Shown here piece after piece: positions 1 through 6,298 of a DNA stretch of 7,284 nucleotides. This stretch comes from an uncultured Pseudomonadota bacterium. GTDB taxonomy: Bacteria > Pseudomonadota > Alphaproteobacteria > RF32 > CAG-239. The notes below the pieces were generated by a model. It searched no databases, was not told the DNA's origin, and saw only the letters and a program-made list of their open reading frames with translations. Positions within the stretch are counted from its first letter, which is position 1. Each line of letters begins with the position of its first letter. The stretch is from the NCBI GenBank assembly GCA_902795745.1, contig CADBMG010000012.1:1-7284 (forward strand). Reading direction: 5' to 3'. A program made the translations under genes and the position numbers.

Positions 1-2
1 CG

Positions 3-218
3 CTTCATCCGGAAGATACGTATATTTGCGCGATAGATCCTTTTGTCGGTGCCGGCGAACAAGGATTCGACGTTCTGAAATCGTTACCCAAAGAAACTAT
101 GATAAAAAACAACAAGTTGGTAAAAATTAAGGATTTATTTCTCGAAGCCTTAATCGATGCGGAAAGCAAATATACTCCCGGTAGCAGTTACCCTACTTTT
201 AAGCTAAAAGATTTATAA
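3..218 (+). CDS. C-terminal fragment of an unrecognised protein
   Basis: An open frame runs in from the left edge for 71 codons and stops at TAA (216-218); the start lies outside the window. The visible tail begins LHPEDTYICAIDPFVGAGEQ and ends KLKDL. It has no membrane segment, signal peptide or motif I can place in a family, and it does not resemble the C-terminus of LpxA, which often precedes lpxI in alphaproteobacteria. Codon use is like that of the following genes, so I take it as real coding sequence. It lies 65 bp upstream of lpxI on the same strand and could be co-transcribed with it, since no hairpin terminator is visible between them. Function is left open. Confidence 0.65.
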   Translation, partial: LHPEDTYICAIDPFVGAGEQGFDVLKSLPKETMIKNNKLVKIKDLFLEALIDAESKYTPGSSYPTFKLKDL

Positions 219-283
219 TTGCACTTGCATTTTATCTCTGATTTGTTACACTCAAACGTAAGAATAACGATCAAGAGAGAAAT
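219..283 (+). promoter_or_regulatory. Possible weak promoter region before lpxI
   Basis: This 65-bp gap has no intrinsic terminator. A poor sigma-70-like pair, TTGCAT (225-230) and TACACT (247-252) with a 16-bp spacer, could start lpxI transcription, but both boxes match the consensus only partly. A purine-rich ribosome binding site (AAGAGAGA, 273-280) precedes the ATG at 284. Read-through from the upstream gene is equally possible. Confidence 0.25.
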
Positions 284-1126
284 ATGACTGTGAAAAATAA
301 AAAACTCGGTATTATTGCCGGTGGGGGCATTCTTCCAAAATTACTTATAGAGCACTGTCTTAAAAATAAGCGTGACTTTTTTGTTATAGCCATCGAGAAC
401 AATGCAGATAAGGCTATTTTTGCGCCGAATGTTCCGCATAAGTGGATTCGCATAGGGCAAGCCGGAACAGGTTTTAAGATTTTTGCCGAACAGAATGTGG
501 AAGAAGTGATAATGATCGGAACAATTCATCGTCCGACACTCGCAGATTTATTACCGGATTTACGAACGGCAGCGTTTTTTGCCAAAATCGGGTTTAAATC
601 CCTCGGTGATGATGGAATTTTGCGGGCTTTAGTAAAAGAAATAGAAACGGAAAATTTCCGTGTTGTCGGCATTCATGAAGTGATGCCTGAATTACTGGTT
701 AAAACAGGATTGTTGACTAAACATAAGCCGGATAAGCAAGCACTTGCGGATATAGAACGCGGGACAAATGTTGCGCTGACTATCGGTAAATTGGACGTAG
801 GTCAGTCTGTGATTGTGCAACAAGGTTTAGTGCTGGGAGTTGAGGGTATAGAAGGTACCGATGAGTTGATAAAACGGTGTGGCACATATCAACGTAGCGG
901 TGTCGGTGGTATTTTGGTTAAGTTACGTAAACCGCAACAGGATATGCGCATAGATTTGCCAACTATCGGAACCAAAACCATAGAAGCACTGCACAACGCC
1001 GGTATGCGGGGTCTTGCTGTACACGCCGGAAACGCCCTGATAGCGGATGAAAGCGAAGTTATAAAACTTGCGGATAAATATGGTATGTTTGTTCTTGGTA
1101 TTGAGCCGAAAGGAGATGCATTATGA
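284..1126 (+). CDS. lpxI: LpxI, UDP-2,3-diacylglucosamine pyrophosphatase
   Basis: The 280-residue product is a full-length LpxI-family protein (formerly DUF1009). LpxI hydrolyses UDP-2,3-diacylglucosamine to lipid X (2,3-diacylglucosamine 1-phosphate) and UMP, the fourth step of lipid A synthesis, at the cytoplasmic face of the inner membrane. It replaces the unrelated LpxH in most alphaproteobacteria. Visible hallmarks are the glycine-rich N-terminus KLGIIAGGGILPK (7-19), the block GVEGIEGTDELIKRC (185-199), and DMRIDLPTIG (220-229). D224 in that last block aligns with the aspartate needed for catalysis in the Caulobacter enzyme (inferred from the motif). There is no signal peptide, as expected. 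The ATG at 284 has a purine-rich ribosome binding site and places the glycine motif at the usual distance from the N-terminus. The stop overlaps the lpxB start as ATGA, which implies translational coupling of consecutive pathway steps. Confidence 0.96.
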   Translation: MTVKNKKLGIIAGGGILPKLLIEHCLKNKRDFFVIAIENNADKAIFAPNVPHKWIRIGQAGTGFKIFAEQNVEEVIMIGTIHRPTLADLLPDLRTAAFFAKIGFKSLGDDGILRALVKEIETENFRVVGIHEVMPELLVKTGLLTKHKPDKQALADIERGTNVALTIGKLDVGQSVIVQQGLVLGVEGIEGTDELIKRCGTYQRSGVGGILVKLRKPQQDMRIDLPTIGTKTIEALHNAGMRGLAVHAGNALIADESEVIKLADKYGMFVLGIEPKGDAL

Positions 1127-2280
1127 AATATTATCTGATTGCCGGCGAACCGTCCGGAGATTCCTTAGGTGCTCGCTTAATGCAAGCTATTCGTAAACAA
1201 GACTTCGGTGCACAATTTTTTGGTATCGGTGGCGACAGTATGCAGGAACAGGGATTAACTTCACAATTTAATATAAGTGAATTGGCCGTTATGGGATTGG
1301 CGGAAGTTGTTCCCAGTATTCCGAAAATATTACGTCGCATCAAAGAAACAGTTGAACACATTCAGCAAGTCAAGCCTGATGTTATTATAACCATAGACAG
1401 TTGGAGCTTTTCAGCTCGTATACACAAAAAAATCAGAGCATCGCGTTTAGGAATTCCTCAAGTACATTATGTTGCACCGCAAGTGTGGGCTTGGAAGAAA
1501 AAACGTGCTCGTACAATGTATAAATACATTGATTTGCTATTGACACTTTTTCCGAATGAACCGCGTTATTTTACACCTTATCATTTAGATGCGGAATTTG
1601 TCGGACATCCGGTGATTGAAAGTGTTATCGTCAATGGCGAACAAGATAAAGGTAAGTTTAAGCAAAAATACGGTATAAAAGGTAAATTGATGCTTGTTCT
1701 TCCCGGTTCGCGTCATAACGAGGTAGAAAGGCTTTTGCCTGATTTTTTGGAAGTAGTTAAGCTGATGCATAGTAAGTATGACGACATTGATTACGTCATT
1801 CCGACAGTCAGTACGGTAGCAGAACACGTTAAGCGTTTGGTTATTGAATCAGGTTTGCCGATTCGGGTAATTGAAGGTGAGGATGAACGGCGTTTAGCTT
1901 TTCAAGATGCCGATGTGGCAATTGCTGCTTCCGGTACCGTAGCATTGGAGTTAGCTATTGTCAAAGTTCCTCATATTATAGCATATAAAGTACCTAAACT
2001 GACGGAATGGTTGGCAAAGCGTTTTTTGCATATTCAATTTGTGAATTTAAGCAATATCTTACTAGGACGAGAGATTGTTCCGGAGTTGTTGCAACAAGAT
2101 TGTAATCCGAGCAATATTTTACAGTATGTCGAAAGATTTTTAAATCAGCAACCGCCATATAACCGTCAAATGGAGGGATTTGAACAAGTAAGACAACTTC
2201 TCGGTATGGGCGAACAAAACCCTAGTGATAATGCAGCAGAGGCGATTCTAAAACTTATTCGCCATGAAAAGAATATTTAA
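1123..2280 (+). CDS. lpxB: LpxB, lipid-A-disaccharide synthase
   Basis: LpxB (385 residues, normal length) is the GT-B glycosyltransferase of family GT19. It joins UDP-2,3-diacylglucosamine to lipid X, the product of LpxI, giving the beta-1,6-linked lipid A disaccharide and UDP at the inner membrane. Family motifs appear in order: AGEPSGD (7-13), GIGGD (34-38), IDSWSF (91-96), VAPQVWAWK (118-126), FVGHP (159-163), LPGSR (193-197), AASGTVALE (268-276), and FVNLSNILLGREIVPELLQ (306-324), which corresponds to the E. coli YVSLPNLLAGRELVKELLQ region. D92 and R197 align with the functionally critical Asp98 and LPGSR arginine of enterobacterial LpxB. The second Asp found near this point in E. coli (IDAPDF) is Ser here, a tolerated-looking variation. 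The start at 1123 has a strong AGGAG (1111-1115) and overlaps lpxI by 4 bp. The 3' end overlaps comEC by 17 bp. Confidence 0.97.
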   Translation: MKYYLIAGEPSGDSLGARLMQAIRKQDFGAQFFGIGGDSMQEQGLTSQFNISELAVMGLAEVVPSIPKILRRIKETVEHIQQVKPDVIITIDSWSFSARIHKKIRASRLGIPQVHYVAPQVWAWKKKRARTMYKYIDLLLTLFPNEPRYFTPYHLDAEFVGHPVIESVIVNGEQDKGKFKQKYGIKGKLMLVLPGSRHNEVERLLPDFLEVVKLMHSKYDDIDYVIPTVSTVAEHVKRLVIESGLPIRVIEGEDERRLAFQDADVAIAASGTVALELAIVKVPHIIAYKVPKLTEWLAKRFLHIQFVNLSNILLGREIVPELLQQDCNPSNILQYVERFLNQQPPYNRQMEGFEQVRQLLGMGEQNPSDNAAEAILKLIRHEKNI

Positions 2281-4237
2281 AATTATCATTAATTGTTGGG
2301 AAAATGAACCAAACAGATATTTGGTTTGGCTGCCGTTTTTATTCGCTCTTGGAATTGCTTTGTATTTTGCCTTGCCGACTGAGCCGAAAATGTGGCTTGT
2401 CTTGCTCATAAGCGAAATATGGCTATTTTTACTGTTTTTATTTCGTAACTCCGTTGTCCGCTCCATATTTATTGGCGGGTTGGTAATTATTTGTGGCTTT
2501 ATTAATGTTTACGTTCACACGATATATGTTTCTCATCACGTTGAATTTCAACCGCAAAAAACCGACTATCTCAGCGGAAAAATTGTCGATATTTCCTACA
2601 GCGATAAATCTCATCAACGTTTGCTCATCGATAATGTCAAAGATTTTAATGCACCGCTAAAAGGTCGTTTTCGTGTTACGGTAACTAATTTGCAAGAGCA
2701 TTTTGAGGTTGGACAATGTGTTGAACTGGTTGCTACCGTTTTTCCTCCGTCGCGTATGCCGATTATGGCTGGTTTTCAGCTTGACCGAAAGTATTTTTTT
2801 GAGAAAATAAGCGGCATAGGTTATGCAAACAGTGAAATTTTTACCATAAAATGTACAGAACAATCTTGGGCTATGAGCTTAAAGTCCGCAATCAACAAAT
2901 TGCGACAAGATATAAGTGAACAAGTTGCAGAAATTTTACCTACAGAACAATCAGGCGTTGCTTCAGCCTTATTTATCGGTGAAAAATCGCGCATATCTCC
3001 GCACATTATTAACAATTACCGCGGTTCTGGTCTGGCTCATTTTTTATCGGTATCCGGTCTGCATTTAGGCACTATTGCAGTGTTGGTGTTCTTTTTTATC
3101 CGTCTTATTTTGGCATTAATTCCTTTTGTGGCGTTGCAATTTGACATCAAAAAGCCGGCAGCAATTACTGCTATTATTTTCAGCGCGGCATATTTGTCGA
3201 TTTCGGGTATGGCAGTACCGGCGCAAAGGGCATTTATCATGACTGCCGTTGTATTTGTCGGTATCATTTTCAATCGTCAGGCAATATCTATGCGTATGGT
3301 AAGTTTAGCCGCACTGATAATTTTGATACTGCAACCTCAGGCTTTGATATCTGTCAGCTTTCAGATGTCTTTCGCTGCTGTTTATGCTTTGGTCGCTTTT
3401 TACGAACATTACGCTTCCAAGATTAATCATTTAGCACGCCGCGGCGGGATATTTAATAAGATATTTTGGTATTTATCCGGTATTGTAGTTGGTGATTTTG
3501 TTGCCAGTTTAGCAACTATGCCTTTTTCGACTTACCACTTTCATCAAATTGCTCTTTATACCAGTTTAGGAAATTTGTTAGCCGGACCATTAATAGGTTT
3601 ATGGTTAATGCCCAATGTTCTGGTTTGCTTAGTTGCTCTACCGTTGGGACTTTTGCGATATCCCTTGTTAATGCTCGGCTATGGCATAGAGTTATTAAAT
3701 AAAATTACCGATTATGTGGCAGGTTTGCCGCACAGCTTGTTGGCGGTACATTCACTTTCCTTTGGTGGATTTATTGCTATTGTAATCGGAGGTTATTGGC
3801 TTTGCGTTTGTTCACAAAAATGGCGATTTTGGGGAGTAATGCCGATTATTTTCGGAGTTGCTTCAATGTTTTTCTATCAATCTCCTGATATGATAATTTC
3901 GCCGAACGGTAAAGCAATTGCGATTCGCAATCAGGAAAAACAAATGGTTTTAATCAGTCCGCATGCCGACAATTGGCTGAAACGGATATGGCGTGAAAAT
4001 TTCAGCATAATCGAAAATACAAAGATGTTAGATGATGTTTTGCAATGCAAAAATGACGAATGCACATATCAAAAAAGGATTCGTTTTAATAACAACGGTG
4101 ATTTTGAGCTTAATGGAAAAAAGCAAAATATATGCGCCGGCGGATATTTCTATTTGCAAAAAAATCCATATTTTGAACCACTATGGAATTGTTCAAATAA
4201 AAGACTGTGGAATCCTGTAAGCGAAATCAGCGATTAA
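2264..4237 (+). CDS. comEC: ComEC/Rec2-family DNA-uptake channel protein
   Basis: This is a 657-residue polytopic membrane protein of the ComEC/Rec2 family, the inner-membrane channel for single-stranded DNA in natural transformation. The N-terminus (about 18-88) holds three hydrophobic segments. A soluble OB-like region (about 95-200) follows. The Competence domain (about 228-515) has many membrane spans and carries the signature GLAHFLSVSGLHLG (256-269). The tail (about 533-657) has the pattern of alphaproteobacterial homologues (PNGKAIAIRN at 547-556; Cys 595, 600, 624 and 643) but none of the HxHxDH metallo-beta-lactamase motif of Bacillus-type ComEC, so a nuclease role for the tail is not supported. 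The ATG at 2264 lies inside lpxB without an obvious ribosome binding site. It is chosen because NEPNRYLVWLPFLFALGIAL matches the usual N-terminus and the next Met is residue 43. Expression probably depends on coupling to lpxB. Whether the cell is transformable is not shown here. Confidence 0.92.
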   Translation: MKRIFKIIINCWENEPNRYLVWLPFLFALGIALYFALPTEPKMWLVLLISEIWLFLLFLFRNSVVRSIFIGGLVIICGFINVYVHTIYVSHHVEFQPQKTDYLSGKIVDISYSDKSHQRLLIDNVKDFNAPLKGRFRVTVTNLQEHFEVGQCVELVATVFPPSRMPIMAGFQLDRKYFFEKISGIGYANSEIFTIKCTEQSWAMSLKSAINKLRQDISEQVAEILPTEQSGVASALFIGEKSRISPHIINNYRGSGLAHFLSVSGLHLGTIAVLVFFFIRLILALIPFVALQFDIKKPAAITAIIFSAAYLSISGMAVPAQRAFIMTAVVFVGIIFNRQAISMRMVSLAALIILILQPQALISVSFQMSFAAVYALVAFYEHYASKINHLARRGGIFNKIFWYLSGIVVGDFVASLATMPFSTYHFHQIALYTSLGNLLAGPLIGLWLMPNVLVCLVALPLGLLRYPLLMLGYGIELLNKITDYVAGLPHSLLAVHSLSFGGFIAIVIGGYWLCVCSQKWRFWGVMPIIFGVASMFFYQSPDMIISPNGKAIAIRNQEKQMVLISPHADNWLKRIWRENFSIIENTKMLDDVLQCKNDECTYQKRIRFNNNGDFELNGKKQNICAGGYFYLQKNPYFEPLWNCSNKRLWNPVSEISD

Positions 4238-4796
4238 CAATTACAACACCGAGTTTAAAATAATCAAACGGAACATCGGAAGGAATTTGAAAATCTGTTG
4301 CTTTATGCGGAGGAACGTTGGTTGCCTGAATTCGACTTTCAAAAACCAAAATACCCTCTTGGTCAAAAAACGCTACCGGAATGGTTAGTTCTTTAACCTC
4401 TTTATCCTTAGTGTTTTCCAAAACACCACATACAGCTTCATCACACTTGTGCATTTTATCAATAATTACTCCGTCGCCATTGAAATAGTTCGCTTGCATT
4501 TGCATTTCTGCTTTTGAAATAGTCTGAGCGGCAGGGAATTGATCAGAGTCATCTGATTGAGGGTATATCCAATAGATAATAAGCAAAGCTGCTAAAATCA
4601 GCGTTGTTAAGGGGATTTGATGCCCTTTAATTGTAACAAACTTTCCTTTCAGATGATTTGTATAAGTCAAATCAGCGAGGTTAAAAAACTCTTTAATCGC
4701 AGCCCAATAATGGCGCGAACTCAACAAAGAAAATATTCTCTTAACACTTTCTAATACCGTTTTGGCGGCAGGGACAACTTTATCAATATTATTCAT
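4227..4796 (-). CDS. Small single-pass membrane protein with an FxLYD/DUF3426-like C-terminal domain
   Basis: I do not recognise a named family for this 189-residue protein. Residues 1-60 are soluble and basic. One clear transmembrane helix lies at about 61-78 (IPLTTLILAALLIIYWIY). Residues about 112-189 look like a small beta-sandwich of the FxLYD/DUF3426 kind seen in many proteobacterial anchored proteins: a VLENTKDKEV segment, then strands such as IPVAFFDQEGILVFES, a KATDFQIPS turn and a final KLGVVIVNR strand. C118 and C123 could form a disulfide if the domain is periplasmic, which the positive-inside rule favours (basic segment before the helix). The zinc-ribbon that starts typical DUF3426 proteins is absent. 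The start at 4796 has an AAGGAA-type ribosome binding site about 7 bp upstream. It follows rplL on the same strand beyond a terminator, and its 3' end overlaps comEC tail to tail by 11 bp. The domain call is a fold-pattern guess. Confidence 0.8.
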   Translation of the reverse strand: MNNIDKVVPAAKTVLESVKRIFSLLSSRHYWAAIKEFFNLADLTYTNHLKGKFVTIKGHQIPLTTLILAALLIIYWIYPQSDDSDQFPAAQTISKAEMQMQANYFNGDGVIIDKMHKCDEAVCGVLENTKDKEVKELTIPVAFFDQEGILVFESRIQATNVPPHKATDFQIPSDVPFDYFKLGVVIVNR

Positions 4797-4885
4797 TTAT
4801 AATTCCTTTTTTACTACACTATTGACTGTAATGTGAAAGAATTGATAAATCGTAAAGATTTTTTATAAGATATATCGTAAAATTT
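4797..4885 (-). promoter_or_regulatory. Upstream region of the small membrane protein gene
   Basis: This very AT-rich 89-bp stretch lies between the rplL terminator and the start of the membrane protein gene. It must hold that gene's promoter unless transcription leaks through the terminator. I see only partial matches (for example TTTACG near 4850 on the minus strand) and cannot choose -35 and -10 boxes with confidence. A short AAGGAA ribosome binding site sits just before the start. Confidence 0.3.
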
Positions 4886-4917
4886 AAAAAAACAGACCGA
4901 ATCTAAATTTCGGTCTG
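4886..4917 (-). terminator. Intrinsic terminator of the rplJ-rplL operon
   Basis: On the minus strand a perfect 9-bp stem (CAGACCGAA / TTCGGTCTG, 4909-4917 with 4893-4901) with a 7-nt loop is followed at once by seven T residues (complement of 4886-4892). It lies 28 bp past the rplL stop. This is a textbook Rho-independent terminator, and it implies that the operon ends here and does not continue into rpoB. Confidence 0.92.
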
Positions 4918-4944
4918 CAAGAGAATTATAGAACTGAAAGGAAA

Positions 4945-5316
4945 TTACTTCAATTCAACCTTAGCACCAGCGGCTTCGAGCTTAGCTTTAATAGCTTCGG
5001 CTTCATCCTTAGGAGCACCTTCTTTAACAGTTTTAGGAGCACCTTCAACCAAGTCTTTAGCTTCTTTCAAGCCCAAACCGGTAATAGCACGAACTTCTTT
5101 AATGACGTTAATTTTGTTAGCGCCGGCTTCTGCCAACACAACATCAAATTCCGTCTTTTCTTCTGCGGCAGCACTAGCAGCTGCACCTGCGCCGGCAACA
5201 GCTACGGCAGCGGCAGCAGAAACGCCCCACTTTTCTTCCAACATTTTTGCTAAGTCAGCAGCTTCCATAACTGTTAAAGCTGACAATTCATCTACTAATT
5301 TGGCCAAATCTGCCAT
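4945..5316 (-). CDS. rplL: Ribosomal protein bL12 (L7/L12)
   Basis: The 123-residue product is bL12, the multicopy stalk protein of the large ribosomal subunit, which recruits and activates the translational GTPases. The N-terminal helical hairpin (about 1-31, KLVDELSALTVMEAADLAKM) mediates dimerisation and binding to L10. A flexible Ala/Gly-rich hinge spans about 32-52. The globular C-terminal domain (about 53-123) includes the factor-binding face KEVRAITGLGLKEAKDLVEG (73-92). All expected regions are present and the length is typical. A GGAG ribosome binding site lies a few bases before the ATG at 5316. The gene follows rplJ at an unusually long distance of 168 bp and ends in a strong terminator. 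High Ala content makes its GC visibly higher than that of neighbouring genes, which reflects composition, not transfer. Confidence 0.98.
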   Translation of the reverse strand: MADLAKLVDELSALTVMEAADLAKMLEEKWGVSAAAAVAVAGAGAAASAAAEEKTEFDVVLAEAGANKINVIKEVRAITGLGLKEAKDLVEGAPKTVKEGAPKDEAEAIKAKLEAAGAKVELK

Positions 5317-5484
5317 TGTTTTTCTCCAATAAATTAAAGTTTATATTACAAATTAAAAAACCGTTTTAATTTTCAAGCCACACATTTTGTTTTATGCAAT
5401 TTGTTACACCGTTATTTTTAAACGCAGCATATCTCTGCATGAGCAAAAAATAACAAGTTAAAAACGCGTAAAACATAAACTACT
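5317..5484 (-). other. Long rplJ-rplL spacer, AT-rich
   Basis: Between the rplJ stop and the rplL start lie 168 bp, longer than the 66 bp of E. coli. On the minus strand I see a small hairpin GCAG/CTGC with a 7-nt loop (about 5426-5440) and the short palindrome AAAACGGTTTT, but no good terminator and no convincing promoter. A 36-codon ATG-initiated frame here lacks a ribosome binding site and coding character. The stretch may hold an internal promoter or an RNA processing site that raises rplL output over rplJ; that is inference. Confidence 0.4.
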
Positions 5485-5967
5485 TTATGCAGCCTCTTTC
5501 TCGCTATAAGCCTTGCAAACACGAGCCATTTTTGCAGCAGGAGCTTGCAACAAACCAATGAGTTTAGCACGCAATTCATCCATCGAAGGAATAGAAGCGA
5601 GCTGTTTGATTTCGTCAATAGTCAAAGACTTACTTGTCAATGCACCACCAACAATAACTAACTTCTCATTTTCTTTGGCATATTCAACACATGCTTTGCA
5701 AGCGGCAATCGGATCATCGGCATAAGCCATAATAATCGGACCTTTGAAAAGGTCTGCCAAGTTAGCAAAATTGGTGTCTTTAACAGCCAAGCGAGCAATA
5801 CGGTTTTTAGTAACTCTGATAGAAGCACCGGCTTCACGAATTTTATTTCTCAAAGCATCAGCTTCTGCAACGGTCAAGCCTTTATATTCAGCTAAAACCA
5901 CAGATTCAGCCTTAGAGAACACATCGTTTAATAAGCCCAGCAATTCTGTTTTTTCTTCGCGGTTCAC
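5485..5967 (-). CDS. rplJ: Ribosomal protein uL10
   Basis: The 160-residue product is uL10, which anchors bL12 dimers to 23S rRNA at the base of the stalk. The N-terminal rRNA-binding domain includes SVVLAEYKGLTVAEADALR (22-40) and RVTKNRIARLA (51-61). The central part holds FKGPIIMAYADDP (74-86), and the C-terminal helix (about 128-155, SMDELRAKLIGLLQAPAAKM) is where bL12 dimers bind. The start codon is GTG (5965-5967), preceded by GGAG with good spacing. The ATG overlapping that ribosome binding site opens a frame that stops after five codons, so GTG is the only sensible start. NREEK at the N-terminus matches family practice. In other bacteria L10 with L12 represses its own translation by binding the mRNA leader, and a matching structure is visible upstream. 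Confidence 0.97.
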   Translation of the reverse strand: MNREEKTELLGLLNDVFSKAESVVLAEYKGLTVAEADALRNKIREAGASIRVTKNRIARLAVKDTNFANLADLFKGPIIMAYADDPIAACKACVEYAKENEKLVIVGGALTSKSLTIDEIKQLASIPSMDELRAKLIGLLQAPAAKMARVCKAYSEKEAA

Positions 5968-6016
5968 TTATTTGTCTCCATACGAAAAGTTATAATTCTT
6001 TATCCTTTTTTTACAA

Positions 6017-6036
6017 AACGGTAAAGAACCGTTACC
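6017..6036 (-). other. Small alternative hairpin near the rplJ ribosome binding site
   Basis: On the minus strand the run GGTAACGGTTCTTTACCGTT can fold in two exclusive ways: AACGG with CCGTT (6017-6021 with 6029-6033) or GGTAA with TTACC (6020-6024 with 6032-6036). It ends about 50 bases before the rplJ start. It is followed by a broken T run, too weak for a standard terminator. It could form part of the translational switch of the leader, but this is only suggestive. Confidence 0.35.
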
Positions 6037-6099
6037 AAACCCACAATCACATCTGCTCTGACGTAAAAGTGGAACCCAAAACCTGTCCGAAGGGGAGAA

Positions 6100-6184
6100 A
6101 AGATTACTGTTATAAAATCTTACGTTCACTCCGTCTATGTTGGAAATTAAGGTTTTGTGCTGCTCACACAGCAAAACCGCCAAC
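6100..6184 (-). ncRNA. L10 autoregulatory leader structure of rplJ mRNA
   Basis: The minus-strand leader folds as a nested stem. The outer arm GUUGG/CCAAC pairs 6180-6184 with 6139-6143. The inner arm GGUUUU/AAAACC pairs 6173-6178 with 6151-6156. The tip GCUG/CAGC pairs 6169-6172 with 6159-6162, with a 2-nt bulge between the tip and the inner arm. The asymmetric internal loop carries CUUAAU, and AUAGACGGAGUG follows the outer arm. These are elements I associate with L10 leaders of alphaproteobacteria, where the asymmetric loop region is the L10-L12 binding site. A further 6-bp stem AAGATT/AATCTT (6116-6121 with 6100-6105) lies 3' of it. Its role would be feedback repression of rplJL translation. 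The Rfam L10_leader model is the natural comparison. Confidence 0.75.
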
Positions 6185-6232
6185 AGTCTTGGACAGCAAT
6201 AAACACAAGTAAAATTGCATTCATTGTTTGTG

Positions 6233-6261
6233 CTTATAATATACGAATCAGTACTTGTCAA
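6233..6261 (-). promoter_or_regulatory. Sigma-70 promoter of the rplJ-rplL operon
   Basis: On the minus strand a perfect -35 box TTGACA (6256-6261) is separated by exactly 17 bp from TATAAG (6233-6238), five of six to consensus. Transcription should begin near 6226, giving a leader of about 260 nt that contains the L10 structure. A promoter this strong, close upstream, explains how rplJL can be expressed without the usual upstream rplK-rplA genes. Confidence 0.8.
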
Positions 6262-6298
6262 GATAAAAAATACAATCAGGTACGGAAAAACTTTGAGA

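Noticed and set aside
5370..5480. 36-codon minus-strand frame (about) inside the rplJ-rplL spacer
   Set aside because: No ribosome binding site, no recognisable protein and no independent support; AT-rich spacers produce such frames by chance.
5418..5618. Minus-strand 66-codon frame overlapping the rplJ 3' end
   Set aside because: It is an out-of-frame reading of rplJ and the spacer, without coding character or a ribosome binding site.
5968..6261. Minus-strand 97-codon frame upstream of rplJ
   Set aside because: It coincides with the structured rplJ leader and its promoter; it has no ribosome binding site, no family resemblance, and a Cys-rich composition typical of non-coding sequence.
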